From the NCBI RefSeq assembly GCF_035594125.1, contig NC_087185.1:12173664-12237663 (forward strand): a stretch of DNA of 64,000 nt, written 5' to 3'. Of this stretch, positions 13,618 to 28,742 are shown in pieces. The first letter of the stretch is position 1; every line of letters starts with the position of its first letter. Source of the DNA: Scylla paramamosain (taxonomy: Eukaryota; Arthropoda; Malacostraca; Decapoda; Portunidae). Made by a program: the position numbers and the translations under genes. The notes under the pieces are model-generated. The model was not told the origin of the DNA and did not search any database. It saw nothing but the letters and a program-made list of their open reading frames with translations.

Positions 13618-13761
13618 GTTGATGAGAACATGAAAAACTGTCAGAAACGCAACGCTGTCCTTGATCAGAAGCTATGGTTTAGGAAGAATTTGTTCTCTCG
13701 AGACAGTGATGGAAAAGCCAATATTGATCAGATGACTGTCTCCGAGATTATCAATGGAAAC
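13618..13761 (+). CDS. GCLC: glutamate-cysteine ligase catalytic subunit, antepenultimate exon
   Basis: GCLC joins glutamate and cysteine with ATP, the rate-limiting step of glutathione synthesis in the cytosol. This 144-nt exon encodes 48 residues, VDENMKNCQKRNAVLDQKLW onward to MTVSEIINGN. They match the GCLC segment that in the human protein reads VDENMKRAQKRDAVL and ends in INGK. The acceptor is ...ctcctaacag before 13618 and the donor is GTAAGT at 13762. Both ends are phase 0. Earlier exons must lie upstream; I did not find them in 1-13600. The exon is open and looks functional. It is flanked closely by microsatellites: (GA)n ends 58 bp upstream and (TA)n starts 42 bp downstream. Confidence 0.93.
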
Positions 13762-13802
13762 GTAAGTGACAAATAATATACAAATTGTGTGAAATATGAA
13801 TG

Positions 13803-13903
<101 letters not shown>

Positions 13904-14105
13904 ATTATTTATTTATTTTATTATTATTATTTTTTTTACCTAATTTAAGACTAGGTGCCTGTGAGACTATGTATCTAGACAACTAAAAAGACCAAGGAAG
14001 TAAGATCTGTTATTATTTATTCATTTTTCTTTTTCTTTTTTTTCTTTTTCTGATAACCATATTTCTTTTTTTTTTTTTTTATCTTTCGATAATCAAATTT
14101 TTCAG

Positions 14106-14287
14106 AGAGACATGTTTCCGGGTCTCATCCCTTTAGTGCGCCAATATCTTAGCGCGTTGAACATAGATGCAAACACAGCATGCACAATTAACCGATATTT
14201 GCAACTGATTAGTGCACGGGCAGCAGGAACGGTCATGACCACCGCTTCTTGGATCAGAAGTTTCGTCACTTCGCACCCAGAGTACAG
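14106..14287 (+). CDS. GCLC: glutamate-cysteine ligase catalytic subunit, penultimate exon
   Basis: A 182-nt exon after a long T-rich tract and the acceptor TTCAG, with donor GTGAGT at 14288. It starts in phase 0 and ends with two bases of an Arg codon. It encodes [20 protein letters not shown]..., then [28 protein letters not shown] and ending TSHPEYR. This matches the conserved GCLC C-terminal run (human: FPGLIP, then a Y-L helix, ISKRASGEL-type, MREF..HPDYK). An alternative acceptor two bases later would break the frame. The downstream intron is about 14.9 kb. Confidence 0.94.
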
Positions 14288-14334
14288 GTGAGTGTAGTAA
14301 ACTGAATAACTGCATCTTAAAGAGAAGGAGAAAC

Positions 14335-18063
<3,729 letters not shown>

Positions 18064-18065
<2 letters not shown>

Positions 18066-18840
18066 AATTTTTGTACTCATAATTGCTTCAGTTACCGTAC
18101 AATGTTTCGGTTTTCTAACAAGCTTAGTCACGCCTCATCTGTTATTCATTGCATATCTGCGCCATACTGTTCTCTTTCTAGCGACATTTCTCCTGTTCAT
18201 TACTTCTAGTAAGCAACTATGGGACCCGAGAAAGTTACTTAAACGGGAAGACCAGAAAGAAAAACAAGCAGAACAACAGCAGAGACAAAGATCATATGGA
18301 AGCATGGAAATGGCGTCCGTGTTTCTGCTCTCGCTTTGAAGTATGGCTTAGCAAAGTCATCGATCTGTGCCATCCTTAAGAAAAAGGAAGCAATGAAAGA
18401 AGCAAATGTTGCCAAAGGAGTGAATTTGATCACCAAGCAAAGATCACGGATATTAGAAAAGTGGAAAAGTTGCTGCTAATTTGGATCAACGAAAAGCAGT
18501 TGACCGGTGAGAGTATTTCAGAGGCTATAATTTGTGAGAAAGCAAGGCTTTTGCACCAGGACTTGCTTATGAAAAACCCGATGTACAAGTTCTCAGACTG
18601 ACTTGTTTAAGTCTATTTGAGGGTAGTTTGAAAAGTTTAAGAAGCGAAGTGGTATACACAGCGTGGTTCGCCATGGAGAGGCTTCAAATGCTAGCAAGAA
18701 AGATGCAGAAGAATCTGTGAAAGAATTCGGTACATGTGTAACTGCTAACGGTTTTATCCCCCATCGTTTAATTGTGATGAGACTGGACCCTTATGAAAAA
18801 AAAAAAATGCCCAATATAACATACATAACCCAAGAGGAAA
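18064..18840 (+). pseudogene. Tigger/jerky-type DNA transposon, segment 1 (DNA-binding half)
   Basis: In broken frames this reads a CENP-B/Tc5-like HTH region (phrases KEAMKEANVAKGVNLITKQR, WINEKQLTGESISEA, then FKKRSGIHSVVRHGEA) and the start of the DDE domain (NCDETG, KMPNITYITQEE). It stops mid-codon-run at 18840, where a Ty3/gypsy LTR begins. The frame continues at 25602 with KVLPGHKP. Four bases GAAA (18837-18840) are repeated at 25598-25601 as target duplication. The transposase would have cut and pasted its DNA via a DDE nuclease; here it is dead (stops). Confidence 0.85.
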
Positions 18841-19679
18841 TGTATCAGTCTTAACAATTATTATTATTATTATATATGTATATTCATCATTTCATATATG
18901 CATTTCACATGCGATGTGTTGACATATTCATTCCACGTGTGCCCATGGCCTTCCAGTCTATTCTATTTTTAACCTTTCTCCTCCTTCTCTACCTCTCAAG
19001 GGACTTCACAGTCCTTAGGAAAAACACCTACCCTCGCTTCTGAGTCTTTCCTTCCTGGTCATAGGCCAAAATAACGAGCTCTCCCATTGGCTCCATCACC
19101 TCATTTCCTGGGATCTCATTGGTCATTTCTTCACCCTAAAAGCTGTATCATGATCCACTTCTCTGAGATAAATATAGCCCGCATGCGTAGCTCATTTCCA
19201 CTCAGTTCCAGTCAGAGTCAGTCTCGGTCGCTCATTCATTTCCCGTCCGAGTCACAGTCAGTCTTGTCTTGAGAGACGCTGCTCAGTCATCATCACTAGT
19301 AGCAGTTCATATCAATTCAGAGAGAGAGAGAATAATCAATTGTCACGTTTATAATCAAGAGAGAATAATCAATTGTCACGTTCATCTGTGTCTCATCTTG
19401 TATCAAGTGTGTACATTCTCTCTATTATTAAATCAAGAAGAACTCTCATCATTCGTGTCTTTTACTCACACACACCAACTATATCGACTTACTACCCACG
19501 ACTTACACTCTACTAACAATATCAAGCTCACTACTGGTCCTCCTTGCTATCAACAATACCAAGCTCACTACCGGGCCTCCACGTTACCAACACACTAAGC
19601 TCCTCATCTAAACCAGGAACAGTAGTGGAGAGGTAACACAATCTCAGAACAAAGAGGTGGACATACAAATCTCGATACA
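18841..19679 (+). repeat. 5' LTR of Ty3/gypsy element
   Basis: Starts TGTATCAGTCTTAACAATTA and ends ACAAATCTCGATACA. Shared blocks with the 3' LTR include CACGTGTGCCCATGGCC, GCTGTATCRTGATCCACTTC and GAGACGCTGCTCAGTCATCA. LTRs carry the element's promoter and poly-A site. Confidence 0.95.
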
Positions 19680-20480
19680 AAGTGGTGGTCAGCGGTATTG
19701 TGCGATCGAAGACACATGAATGAACTCTCTACTCTCTCACAGAACAAGTACATGCTGAGACTTTAGGAGACTCTCTTCCTCTTCTCACAGTCACATCACT
19801 GTTTTACCTCCTGTTATTAATCTCACTGGTATATCTGGGAAAATCATCTTACCTCACGGGAAGGTACTCTTATCACTGTCCTTATCACCCCAGGAACCAG
19901 ACATATATGATTATTTCTACATTGTATCAGATGTATTTTTCAGTGTTGATCTTCTCATAGGCTTCAACACCATGTGTAAATGACATTTGTCTTTTCCCTA
20001 CCATCAAAGAGATCGTTCATAGGGATACTTATATTCCTACTGTTCTTCCCTCTGATACTTCTTCTCTTGTTGATGTAGTAACATCTGTTGCAACTTTTCC
20101 TTCTACTAGCGATCAAATATTATCTATGCGGGATTCTTGTGTCACATCACTTAATTTGCCTGTCTCACAGCCTCAGTCTCATTCATCTTCCCAGTTAGAC
20201 CACGGTGTAAACACATTTTGCTTGCAGATCCGGTAACGCTATCTGAATGTGTTTTATATGTTGTAAATGCTAAGTTTAAGTCTTCTTTATCAGGCACTGA
20301 TATCCTCTGTTATCGATAACAATCTCCATGCAAAGGTGCTGAGTTAGAATGCATTCCTACCACAATCGATGATAACAGATTCTGCAAAATCAGGCTGAAA
20401 AATGTCACATCTACGCCTGTCAAGGTCAAAGCAGATGTGCTTCTCGGAGAAGACTTATCTTACTCTGAGAAAATTGTAAT
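19680..20480 (+). pseudogene. gypsy internal region: primer site and protease remnant
   Basis: Directly after the LTR comes 'agtggtggtcagcggtatt', the place of the tRNA primer site. From about 19800 a broken frame gives INLTGISGKIILPHGKVLL and FYIVSDVFFSVDLLIGFNTM. The second looks like the C-terminal half of a retropepsin (dLLiGfD-like). No gag was recognised, so that part seems deleted or too decayed. Confidence 0.55.
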
Positions 20481-20569
20481 TTTGGATGATTTATCTTCTT
20501 CCTCTATTAATAATGTGTCTGCATCTGACAGTCATGACATGTCTTCTCTCCCGCTTATCAGGGATGATC

Positions 20570-21776
20570 ACACTTGATTTCCCAGAATCTCAACATGAAG
20601 TACTCGCTCTCCTAAATTATTTCAGGAACGTTGTCTCACTCTCTGGTGAACCTCTGGGCCACACAGACGTCATCACTCACGTTATTCATCTGACGCCTGG
20701 GTCCAGACCAACTTACACCCCCAGCTATAGGGTGCCACACAGCCGTCGTGTTCTGCCTGATGAAGCTGTGCGATGTACGCTACTTCAGGATGCAGTGGAA
20801 CTTGCCTGTTCACCTCATAATGCTCCCTTGTTACTCGTTCCAAAAAAAAACAAGGCGATTGGCGTGTCGTTGTCGACTTCAGGAAACTAAGCGTATCTAC
20901 CATTCCTGACCGTTACCCAATGCCAAAGTTAGGTGATCTTCAGTCTCTCGGTGATTCAAATGCGGTATTTTCCATCCTAGATTTATCCTCAGGATTCTTG
21001 CAAGTTGAATTAGAGGAAACTTCACGGCCATATATTCCTTTCACTACCTCCTCTGGCCAATACATGTTCAGGTTCAAGCGCGTGGCTCAAGATCTACGTA
21101 ACTCACCTTTAACGGTTCAGAGAATTATGGATTCTCTTCTCTCAGGTCTCATCGGTAAAGGTGTGTTCTGCTTCCTTGATGACGTTATCATTGTATCAAA
21201 GTCTCTTCAGGACCTTTTTCACACGCGGTCTCTCGTTCTGTCACGCTTTCAAGCTGCTGGCCTAAAGATCAAACTCAACAAATGCTCGTTTTTCCAACAG
21301 CAAGTCAAATTCCTTGGCCACAAAGTCGCCAGAGATGGTATTCACACTTATAATGACAAGGTAAATGCTGTGAAAAATTTCCCTGTTCGTATTAATATCG
21401 ATCAGATCATGCAATCCATCGGTTTTGTTGGATTTTATCATCAATTCATCAAATATTTTTGCCTTATCGCTCAACCTCTAACTCATTTACTCAAGAAAAA
21501 TGTTGCATTCATCTGTTCTGAAAAAGAAACAAAATGCCTTGATCTTTTCAAAACTGCCTTGTGTCAAGCACCAATCCTTGCTTTTCCTGATTTCGAGAAA
21601 GATTTCATCTTATACACAGACATTTCTGGCTTTGGAATTAGTGCTGTCCTCATGCAGAAAGATTAACATAGTAAATATCGTGTATTAGCATATGCTAGCA
21701 GACTTCTCAACAAGGCAGAACAAAATTATGATGTCACAAAGCGTGAAAGTCTCGCCGTGATCTGAGCGTTCCGTAA
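20570..21776 (+). pseudogene. gypsy reverse transcriptase and start of RNase H
   Basis: Open pieces 20486-20890 and 20920-21666 are separated by an indel in a poly-A run near 20850. Motifs: HVIHLTPGSRP, APLLLVPKK, VDFRKL, YPMPKL, FSILDLSSGF, FLDD (21172-21183, catalytic), LNKCSFF...VKFLGHKV, and the RNase H opening FILYTDISGFG with a stop at 21664. AYASRLLNKAEQNYDVTKRE continues in frame to about 21776, where the THAP/SAP element interrupts it. Confidence 0.92.
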
Positions 21777-22361
21777 TTAGAGACGTCGCAGTGAGGCTGG
21801 TAGACACCTATCAGCGCCAGCATTTTTAATTGTCTCCGATTTCCTGGGGCAAAGGGGTGTCTTAGCTAAATTTGAAATCGATGTGCAGGAAAAGTACAGC
21901 ATGAATTGCTGCACAAGTGTATCTAAAATTAAAAACATAACCCTTAATATTAATATTCATACTTACTGGTGTATGATAAGGCTTTGTTAATTGAATTACA
22001 AGATAAAACTAAAAATAGGTAATGATTTTTTTTTAAGTATGAACAGTAAAAATAAAAGGATGTTGATTTCGGCTTGTGCATTTTATCTGGGAATGTTGAA
22101 AAATATCAGATATCACTGACACGTCTTGTATATGAAAGTAATCAGTGAAATAAAAAAAAAAGAACAGCACCGCTGGCGGACGTACGACGTATTTATCTTG
22201 ATCATGATTCTTCAGTTAAAGAGAGCGCCGCGCGCCGTTAGGAAGGAGTGTAAAGTGTAAACAATAGCCTCTCAGTTCTGCCGATACAAAGGCCTGACTC
22301 AGAAGAAATACTGGATCAATCTGTACCATCAAGATCAAGTTGGAGCCTGGAAGCTACAAGT

Positions 22362-22790
22362 ATGCCGAATTTTACGTGTGTCGTAGCAGACTGCACATCA
22401 GACTCAAGAAAAGGGAAGAGAAAGACCGACCAAGTAACTGAAGATGTCAAACGATTTGTGAGATTTCCAAGTGCAAAAAAGGAACCTAAAAGGAGGAAGA
22501 TGTGGGAGGAGAGGTGCAGGCGTGCAGGTGGATGGAAGGCAACACAGAATCACGCTGTATGCTCCTTACACTTTTTGGACTGGAACAATGAACCATCACC
22601 TGAACATTCAGACCCAACTTTATTCGCTTATAATGGGTGGGGAAGAAACCATCATGCAGTTATTAATAGGAAGGCAAACAGTCTCCAGTGCCAAGGGCTT
22701 TTCAGACTGTGCAGTCTGCCTCCTGCACAAAGCTCGTACATATGTCATGTTGTGGTCTTCTTGATTCAGTTCTACTTCATCAATGTGTGA
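22362..22790 (+). CDS. THAP zinc-finger protein, truncated (transposase N-terminus)
   Basis: An open frame of 142 codons from an ATG that gives MPNFTCVVADC. It fits THAP: C-x4-C, then RFP near residue 35, MWEERCRRAGGW, and VCSLHF with the C-x2-H pair, followed by DPTLFAY (AVPO/M-box equivalent). THAP domains bind the terminal repeats of several DNA transposons (P, Kolobok, ISL2EU). Only the DNA-binding front remains: from about residue 95 the frame reads into sequence that codes on the other strand, so the catalytic part is deleted. The THAP portion itself has no stop. 22190-22361 is plausible 5' UTR/promoter. Confidence 0.88.
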   Translation: MPNFTCVVADCTSDSRKGKRKTDQVTEDVKRFVRFPSAKKEPKRRKMWEERCRRAGGWKATQNHAVCSLHFLDWNNEPSPEHSDPTLFAYNGWGRNHHAVINRKANSLQCQGLFRLCSLPPAQSSYICHVVVFLIQFYFINV

Positions 22791-23164
22791 CTCTATGAAG
22801 AGCTGATATCCCCTTTCTTTTTCATATGATATAGCCCGTTCTGAGAACCACCCTCCCTTAGAAAGGAGATACACCAAGCATTTGGCTGACGTCAGGTGAG
22901 GTAGGGATGTTAAGTCTTTTTCCCATGAGGTTATGACACGTGGATCGGAAAATAAGATTACATTTCCGTTTACGGAAACTGTTCTTCTTGTAATACCAGC
23001 TACCTCAACATCACTCGGCTGTGTGATTTCCGTGATGCCTGGATGGCCTTCTCGACCATGCCAACCAGCACTGCTTTACTATATCCAGAATAGGGTATAG
23101 CTCGTTCTTTCAGGAATTTTCTTAATTCCGCTGTAGTCCATGATTGTGGCGGTGATGTATCCAT
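22670..23164 (-). pseudogene. SAP-domain/YqaJ-type protein, N-terminal half
   Basis: From the ATG at 23164 (-): MDTSPPQSWTTAELRKFLKE and IPYSGYSKAVLVGMVEKAI form a SAP helix-extended-loop-helix (DNA binding), stopping after 54 codons. Shifting frame, the sequence continues ITEITQPSDVEVAG, SLPHLTSAKC and then VYLLSKGGWFSERA, GYQLFIESHIDEVELN and YVRALCRRQTAQSEKPLAL. This run resembles the region before the SWIM finger in SAP-SWIM-YqaJ proteins of eukaryotic transposons. The SWIM finger and YqaJ nuclease are missing, cut at the junction with the THAP gene. Confidence 0.7.
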
Positions 23165-23624
23165 TGTGCAGGGTAGTCGAGTAAGCGTAGTCCTGTGTTT
23201 TGGTTTGCTCGCTGCCCCAGTACCCGAGGATAGTGATCGTACCGCAAAAATAAAGTTTCTGATACAAAATTATATTTTCTTTACATTAAACGGATTTGCC
23301 TGTTGTTTAGTACATGAAAATGCAAGTACTCGTATATATTAGTATACTTCCATTGAGGTCAGTAGAAAATTACAGATTGCCTGCCTTGATACACTTATAG
23401 GCTCTTTTAAGAATATCATCTGAAATTATGAATAGAGGCTCAAACAATGTCATGTGCTGTCAGTTATCACGAAATTAATTGACTTAAAATTCAGGTGCAT
23501 TACTGTGCAACGATACACCTTTGTAAGCTTGTAAAATCTTGCCCCAAAAAGTATTTATTTTCCGGCGAGAATTAAAAATTCTGGCGCTATCTGGTATCAA
23601 AACGCTGACTGCGACGTCTATAAT

Positions 23625-24510
23625 TTTCGCGAACTCATTTTAGGCTATAAGATTCAAGTCCACACTGATCATTATGCTGTCACAGAGACCTTCAAAGGCA
23701 ACAACTTCACAGTTTAATTTGCTTGCTGACATCTCACGATCAAGAATTTAATTCTACATTTTCTTTTATTCCCGACAAGGCAAACTCAGTGGCAGACGCA
23801 CTATCACGCGGTGTTGCCGCTATCTCCGCCATCACAGAGAATCCTACCATGCCAACTGAGGATGAAATGAGGAAACATCAACATTCAGACGCGTTCTGTT
23901 CTAGTGTTGCTATTATCTTGAATCTGGTTATGAAACAAATCTTCCTCAGTTGCAAGTGAGTGCTGATACGTTTTCATGCAAGACTGTCTCTTGTATAATT
24001 CGAGTGATGTCTCTACTGACGATTCTAGTGATTTTTTTTTTATCTCAGCTCGTGATACCTCGGTCGTTAGTGAGTACTATACTCCACGTTCACGACTCAC
24101 CCCACGCAGGACATCCAGGTCGGGACAGATGCCTCGCACAAACAAAACAATCATATTTCTGGCCGACTACGAGGAAGGATATCTTTCAACTTTGCGCTCT
24201 GTCCTCATTGTACTTCACACCATCTGTCACTCGCTCACGACACATATTATATCCATTGTTCTTTGGGCCACGCCGTGTAATCGAATCTCTCCATGGCCAC
24301 AAAGTAAAAATTCTAGACCTCAAAACCTTAGTAGAACAGATCGTCTATGTTGACCATTGGCGTGTCAACAAGGGATTTGATGATGAGTATGCACATCGGG
24401 TATCATTAAGTTCTGATTTAACAGAACCTTCAAGCAATTCAAGCTTAACCACTCACACACCTTCTTACAGACTGCAACTTCGTTCCCATTCCAAGGTTTA
24501 ATCATCCAGT
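23625..24510 (+). pseudogene. gypsy RNase H end, integrase zinc-binding part and C-terminus
   Basis: Continues the gypsy frame after the inserted element: REIILGYKIQVHTDHYAVTE, QEFNSTFSFIPDKANSVADA (RNase H end/tether, DALSR), then LVIPRSLVSTILHVHDSPHA with GHPGRDRCLAQTKQSYFWP (integrase H2C2 finger, first His pair visible). The DDE core is absent: the sequence passes near 24260 to a C-terminal tail (HKVKILDLKTLVEQIVYVDH). Frames are shifted at about 23727, 23960 and 24240. Confidence 0.82.
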
Positions 24511-24519
24511 TTCATTATC

Positions 24520-24627
<108 letters not shown>

Positions 24628-24797
24628 CATGTCTTATATTATCAAGTCTGTATATTATTATTAAGGTTATCTTTCTGTACTCTCCCTCTGATGTCATGTA
24701 TTATCTGTTAATTGCTCACATCTTACTGCTCTCTTTATTGTTATATTTAAAAGTGATGGCGCATTTTTTTTTTTTTTTTTTTGTGGTGGAAGGCAAC

Positions 24798-25597
24798 TGT
24801 ATCAATCTTAACAATTACTATTATTATATATATATGCATATTCATCATTTCATACATCCATTCCACATGCGATGTGTTCACATATTCATCCCACGTGTGC
24901 CCATGGCCAGCCAGTCTATTCTATTTTAACCTTTCTCCTCCTTCTCTACCTCTCAAGGGATTTCACACCCACTTACAGTCCTTGGGTTCGCTTCTGAGTC
25001 TTTCTTTCCTGGCCATTGGCCATTGAGCTCTCCCATTGGTTCCTCCACCTCATTTCCTGACATCTCATTGGTCATTTGTTCACCCCAAAAGCTGTATCGT
25101 GATCCACTTCTCTGAGATGAACATTGGCCGCATGCATAGCCTCAGTTCCACGCAGTTCCAGTCAGAGAGTCAGTCTCGATCGCTCACTCAGTTCCCGTCC
25201 GAATCAGTCAATCTTGAGAGACGCTGCTCAGTCATCATCACAAGCAGCAGCTCATATCAATTCAGAGAAATATGAGCTTGATTGAACAATCAATTGTCAC
25301 ATTTATGTGTCTCATCTTATATCAAGGGTGAACATTCTCTCTATTATTAAAAAAAAAAAGAAGAACTGTCATCATTTGTGTATTTTACTCGCACACCAAC
25401 TATATCAACTTACTACCCACAACCTCTGCACTACCAACAATACGAAGCTCACTACCAGTCCTCACTACCAACAATACCAAGCTCACTACCGGTCCTCCAT
25501 GCTACCAACACACCAAGCTCCACATCTAAACCAGGAACAGTAGTGGAGAGGTAACACAATCTCAGAACAAAGTGGTGGACATACAAATCTCGATACA
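24798..25597 (+). repeat. 3' LTR of Ty3/gypsy element
   Basis: Starts TGTATCAATCTTAACAATTA and ends CTCGATACA, followed by GAAA (25598-25601), the copy of the target duplication. A purine-rich GTGGTGGAAGG lies just upstream (24783-24793), as expected for the polypurine tract. Confidence 0.95.
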
Positions 25598-26092
25598 GAA
25601 AAGGTTTTGCCTGGACACAAGCCTATGAAGGGCAGGTAAACTCTTTTGCTTTGTGGCAATCCTAATGGTGATTTTAAGGTAAAACCAATGCTAGCGTATC
25701 ATTCTGAGAACCCTCCGTGTGTACAAAAAAAAAAAAAAAAATTTGTGAAAAGCAGATTGTCCGTCATGTGGAGAGCCTGGGTGACCAGTTTTTTTTTTTT
25801 TTTTTTTTTTTTTTAATGGATTCATGACATTTTTACTTCTAGTGTGAGGAGTTACGTTAATGAAACTAACTTCCCACTCAAGTGCCCACTTTTGCTCGAC
25901 AATGCTCCTGCCCACCCCCCAAGCCTAGAAGCTTAGTTACTAGAAGAATTCAACTTCATCACCGTAAAGTTTCTGCCTCCTAATACAACTCCACTGATTC
26001 AGCCGATGGACCAACAGATTATTTCTAACTTTAAGAAGTTATACACCAAAATACTTTTTCAAAATATGCTTTGAGGTTACCTCTTAGTTATC
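25598..26092 (+). pseudogene. Tigger/jerky-type DNA transposon, segment 2 (DDE core)
   Basis: Continues segment 1 without loss: EKVLPGHKP, then in shifted frames NPNGDFKVKPMLAYHSENP, LSVMWRAWVTS, then LLLDNAPAHPPS and ITVKFLPPNTTPLIQPMDQQ. DNAPAHP and NTTPLIQPMDQ are hallmark motifs of the pogo/Tigger/jerky DDE domain. A poly-T insertion (about 25788-25814) replaces part of the text. It ends at 26092 where Merlin is inserted. Confidence 0.88.
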
Positions 26093-27380
26093 GGTGCTAC
26101 TTTAGTGTGAGGTCTACCACACTATAGCGTGAGATCTACCTCCCGTTACCACTATAGCGTGAGGTCTACTGCTGCATTATCCCTCTATCATGGATATCAC
26201 ACATTTCCATACATTTATTTTAGCGATATATACTTAATTTTTACATATCCTAGGAATGACTTAAATAGATAAGGAAGAAAAGTAAAAGTAAACATGTTAT
26301 CATATATTTCCATACATTTATTCTAGCGATACACACCGTGCATCTTCTAAGAATGACACAAATAGATCATTGGAATTTTTTTTCATCACCTTCCAGCAAA
26401 AATGATCAAGATGAGACTGGAACAGCTGACGACCAACACCTCGCATTCTCTTCAGAATCACCGTTTTAGCGTCCAACCACGATCGCTCAATTACCTGTGT
26501 GTGTGCTCCTGTCACTGGATCCACAAAATGTTGCTGGAGGTTCACTGTAAAATGCTGATACCTCATGGCATTTAGGTTGCTATAAGCAGGCCACTCATCT
26601 GAATGAATCACCGAACCATATGCACACTCCCTTTCAATAATAGGGATTAGAGTGTTGCGGTCACGCCGTTCCACCCAAAAGTACCGACAGTCTGAGCCTT
26701 ATTTAAGACCAAAAACCCAAGGCCCACCCATGGTTTCTGTTGTTTTCTTGTTCTGCGTCACTGTCCTCGGAGAGAGGACCTTTGTCTCCATTCATCATCC
26801 TTCCTCGGTTGTACTTCCGTCGACCAGCAAATCTTGCCTCATCAATTTAGATAAGGTTATCTGTTGTTCCTACCATCTTTCCTCGTCGTTGATGAGAAAC
26901 TATGGCTGTACACACCTCTTTACAGTACTGGTAGATTTTTCTGTGAGAGTCGTTACTGTGGACATTGGTATATCTAATACAAAGATAAATATTAATTCTA
27001 ATATTTCACACAGGCTCAAATTGCAGTGCAATTTGTTGTTCATGTCCGTATAATGGAAAAATTAATTTCCTGTACGAACAAACCGTGTAGTTTGACACCT
27101 CTTTCGAGGGCAACGTAACACAGTCAGAATGACTCTTCTATAAAACTCCTTCTGCAACATTTTGAAGTACCCTCAATCGATGTTAACTATTTTAGGCACT
27201 GGAGGAATCTGATTTAGGAGCTCCATTTGCTTCCTTTTATATGGGCAGGTCACGAGGACAGGTCACATGTTTGATGGACAGGTGAGGGGAGGGTCCCAAG
27301 GGACGCGGGTCACGCGGTAGACCTCAGGCTGCACCTGGGTAAGCCACATATGGCGGTTGACCTCACGCTGAAGTAGCACC
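26093..27380 (-). mobile_element. complete Merlin DNA transposon with TIRs and 8-bp target duplication
   Basis: The left end GGTGCTACTTTAGTGTGAGG (26093 on) and the complement of the right end GGTGCTACTTCAGCGTGAGG (from 27380) match at 23 of 26 positions including GTCWACC. The flanks are tAGTTATC (26085-26092) and gAGTTATC (27381-27388), an 8-bp duplication with one mismatch, the size expected for Merlin (IS1016/IS1595-related). At 1288 bp the size is typical. Extra copies of 'ctatagcgtgaggtctac' sit near the left end (26121, 26152), and a roughly 65-bp duplication (26203-26270, 26306-26370) overlaps the gene end. Confidence 0.9.
26318..27225 (-). pseudogene. Merlin transposase (ISXO2-like DDE), broken
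   Basis: The 118-codon open part (26674-26318) contains VIHSDEWPAYSNLN (an Asp of the DDE triad), NLQQHFVDPVTGAHTQVIERSWLDAK (His, Glu region) and SHLDHFCWKV, classic for the IS1595/Merlin transposase. Upstream in shifted frames: AGRRKYNRGRMMNG, DAEQENNRNHGWALGFW. The likely start is at about 27225 (MELLNQIPPVPKIVNIDGVL-like reading). At least two frameshifts and several stops make it inactive. Confidence 0.87.
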
Positions 27381-28599
27381 GAGTTATCTCTCTGTGAGTT
27401 TTGGAAGAATCATTTCAATATCCTGCAATGCTTAGGTCTTACTGACAAGGCCTGGCAATAAGTGACTTGCAGGAACTTGAACTCAGCCTGGAGGAATCTC
27501 TGGCCAAACTGTGTTCGCGGGGTTTAAGACAAAGCCTACTGAAATTGTCGATGACATCGTGTCTCTGGGCAAACGCCTGGGCCTGGAAGTCAACGATGCT
27601 AATGTCAATGAGCTAGTGGAGGGACGCAACACGGAGTGTCTACCGATGAATTCCAACTCCTTCAAAAATACCAGCAAGAGATGCTTGAGGAGGTATCTTA
27701 GGAGGAAGAGGAGAGAAGGGAAGATGTGTCCACTGCTCTTATTTATGAAATGTGTGCAAAATGGAATGAACGGATAAGTTTTGTTGAAATGTATCACCCT
27801 GATAAGGCAGTAGCAAGCCGTGCCATTAACATTTTTAGAGATAATGCTATGTCTTATTTATGTAACCCTGTGAAAAATAGACGAAAGCAAATTTCATTTG
27901 ATAGGTTTTTTAGTGAAAAAAAAAAGATGCCTAGTGAGCCTCAGTTAGTCTGCTAGCCAGAAGCAGAAAATCAAGGAAGAAAGATAAACAAGTCTTGATG
28001 TGCTGTTACCTGACATAATTATGGAAGGTGACTTCCCTTCCAAACAAAACACTAAAATCCTTTCCTCCTCCTCACCCTCCACTTGCGCCATTAAGACTCC
28101 TCATCACAGATAAGGATGAATCAAATTGTCTTTCTTATATAAAATAAGCATAACACATTTATACTGCATAACTGATGTGTTAGCTTTGGGGTATGGCGAC
28201 ACAGCATTGCTACTGTCGTCACCAGCTGAGCACTCCCAGCTCTCTAAGGCTTAAGAGAAATCAGCGGGAACTATGTTTATTGGGAATACTGAGCTAGAAG
28301 TCTCCCACCTGGCCTTCATCACTAAAACTCATCCCAAAATGGTTCTCATACCATTGAATTTTTGCACTGGTATAAAGAAAACAATCCCTAATTTACTCAT
28401 CTTGCATCATCGGTTCTTATGTATGATTTTTATGTCCAAATTGCTGTTGTAGAAATGAAAAAAAAAAAATAATAATAATTTCTGGGAACTAATTAGTTTT
28501 CCACTGATTCCTATTGGAAAAAATAGTTTCGTTTTCCGAAGATTTTGGGTTTCAAACGGCATTCTGGAACGAATTAAGTTCAAAACCGAGGTTCCACTG
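27381..28599 (+). pseudogene. Tigger/jerky-type DNA transposon, segment 3 (C-terminus and right terminal repeat)
   Basis: Resumes directly after Merlin: ISLCEFWKNHFNILQCLGLT, FAGFKTKPTEIVDDIVSLGK (27511), then, after a frameshift, YEMCAKWNERISFVEMYHP, a C-terminal stretch typical of jerky/Tigger transposases. It ends near 27950-28110. The right terminal repeat at about 28470-28599, read as complement, starts CAGTGGAACCTCGGTTTTGA and is followed by TTCGTTCCAGAATGCC, a widespread Tigger-type terminus. TA (28600-28601) is the target duplication. Confidence 0.85.

Positions 28600-28742
<143 letters not shown>

Larger units (their letters stand above)
21779..23622. mobile_element. internally deleted DNA transposon carrying THAP (+) and SAP/YqaJ-type (-) gene fronts
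   Basis: Imperfect terminal inverted repeats of about 58 bp: both ends begin AGACGTCGCAGT (left 21781-21792, right complement 23608-23619) and share an inner AGCGCCAG...TTTTTAATT block. The flanking gypsy frame is continuous if the element is removed at AATT or TAATT, which is present on both sides, so the target duplication looks like 4-5 bp. Inside are the front of a THAP gene on + (22362) and the front of a SAP-domain gene on - (23164), running toward each other and joined near 22650-22680. ISL2EU-type transposons encode a YqaJ nuclease as a second protein, which fits the - strand gene, but the family call is inference. Confidence 0.82.
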
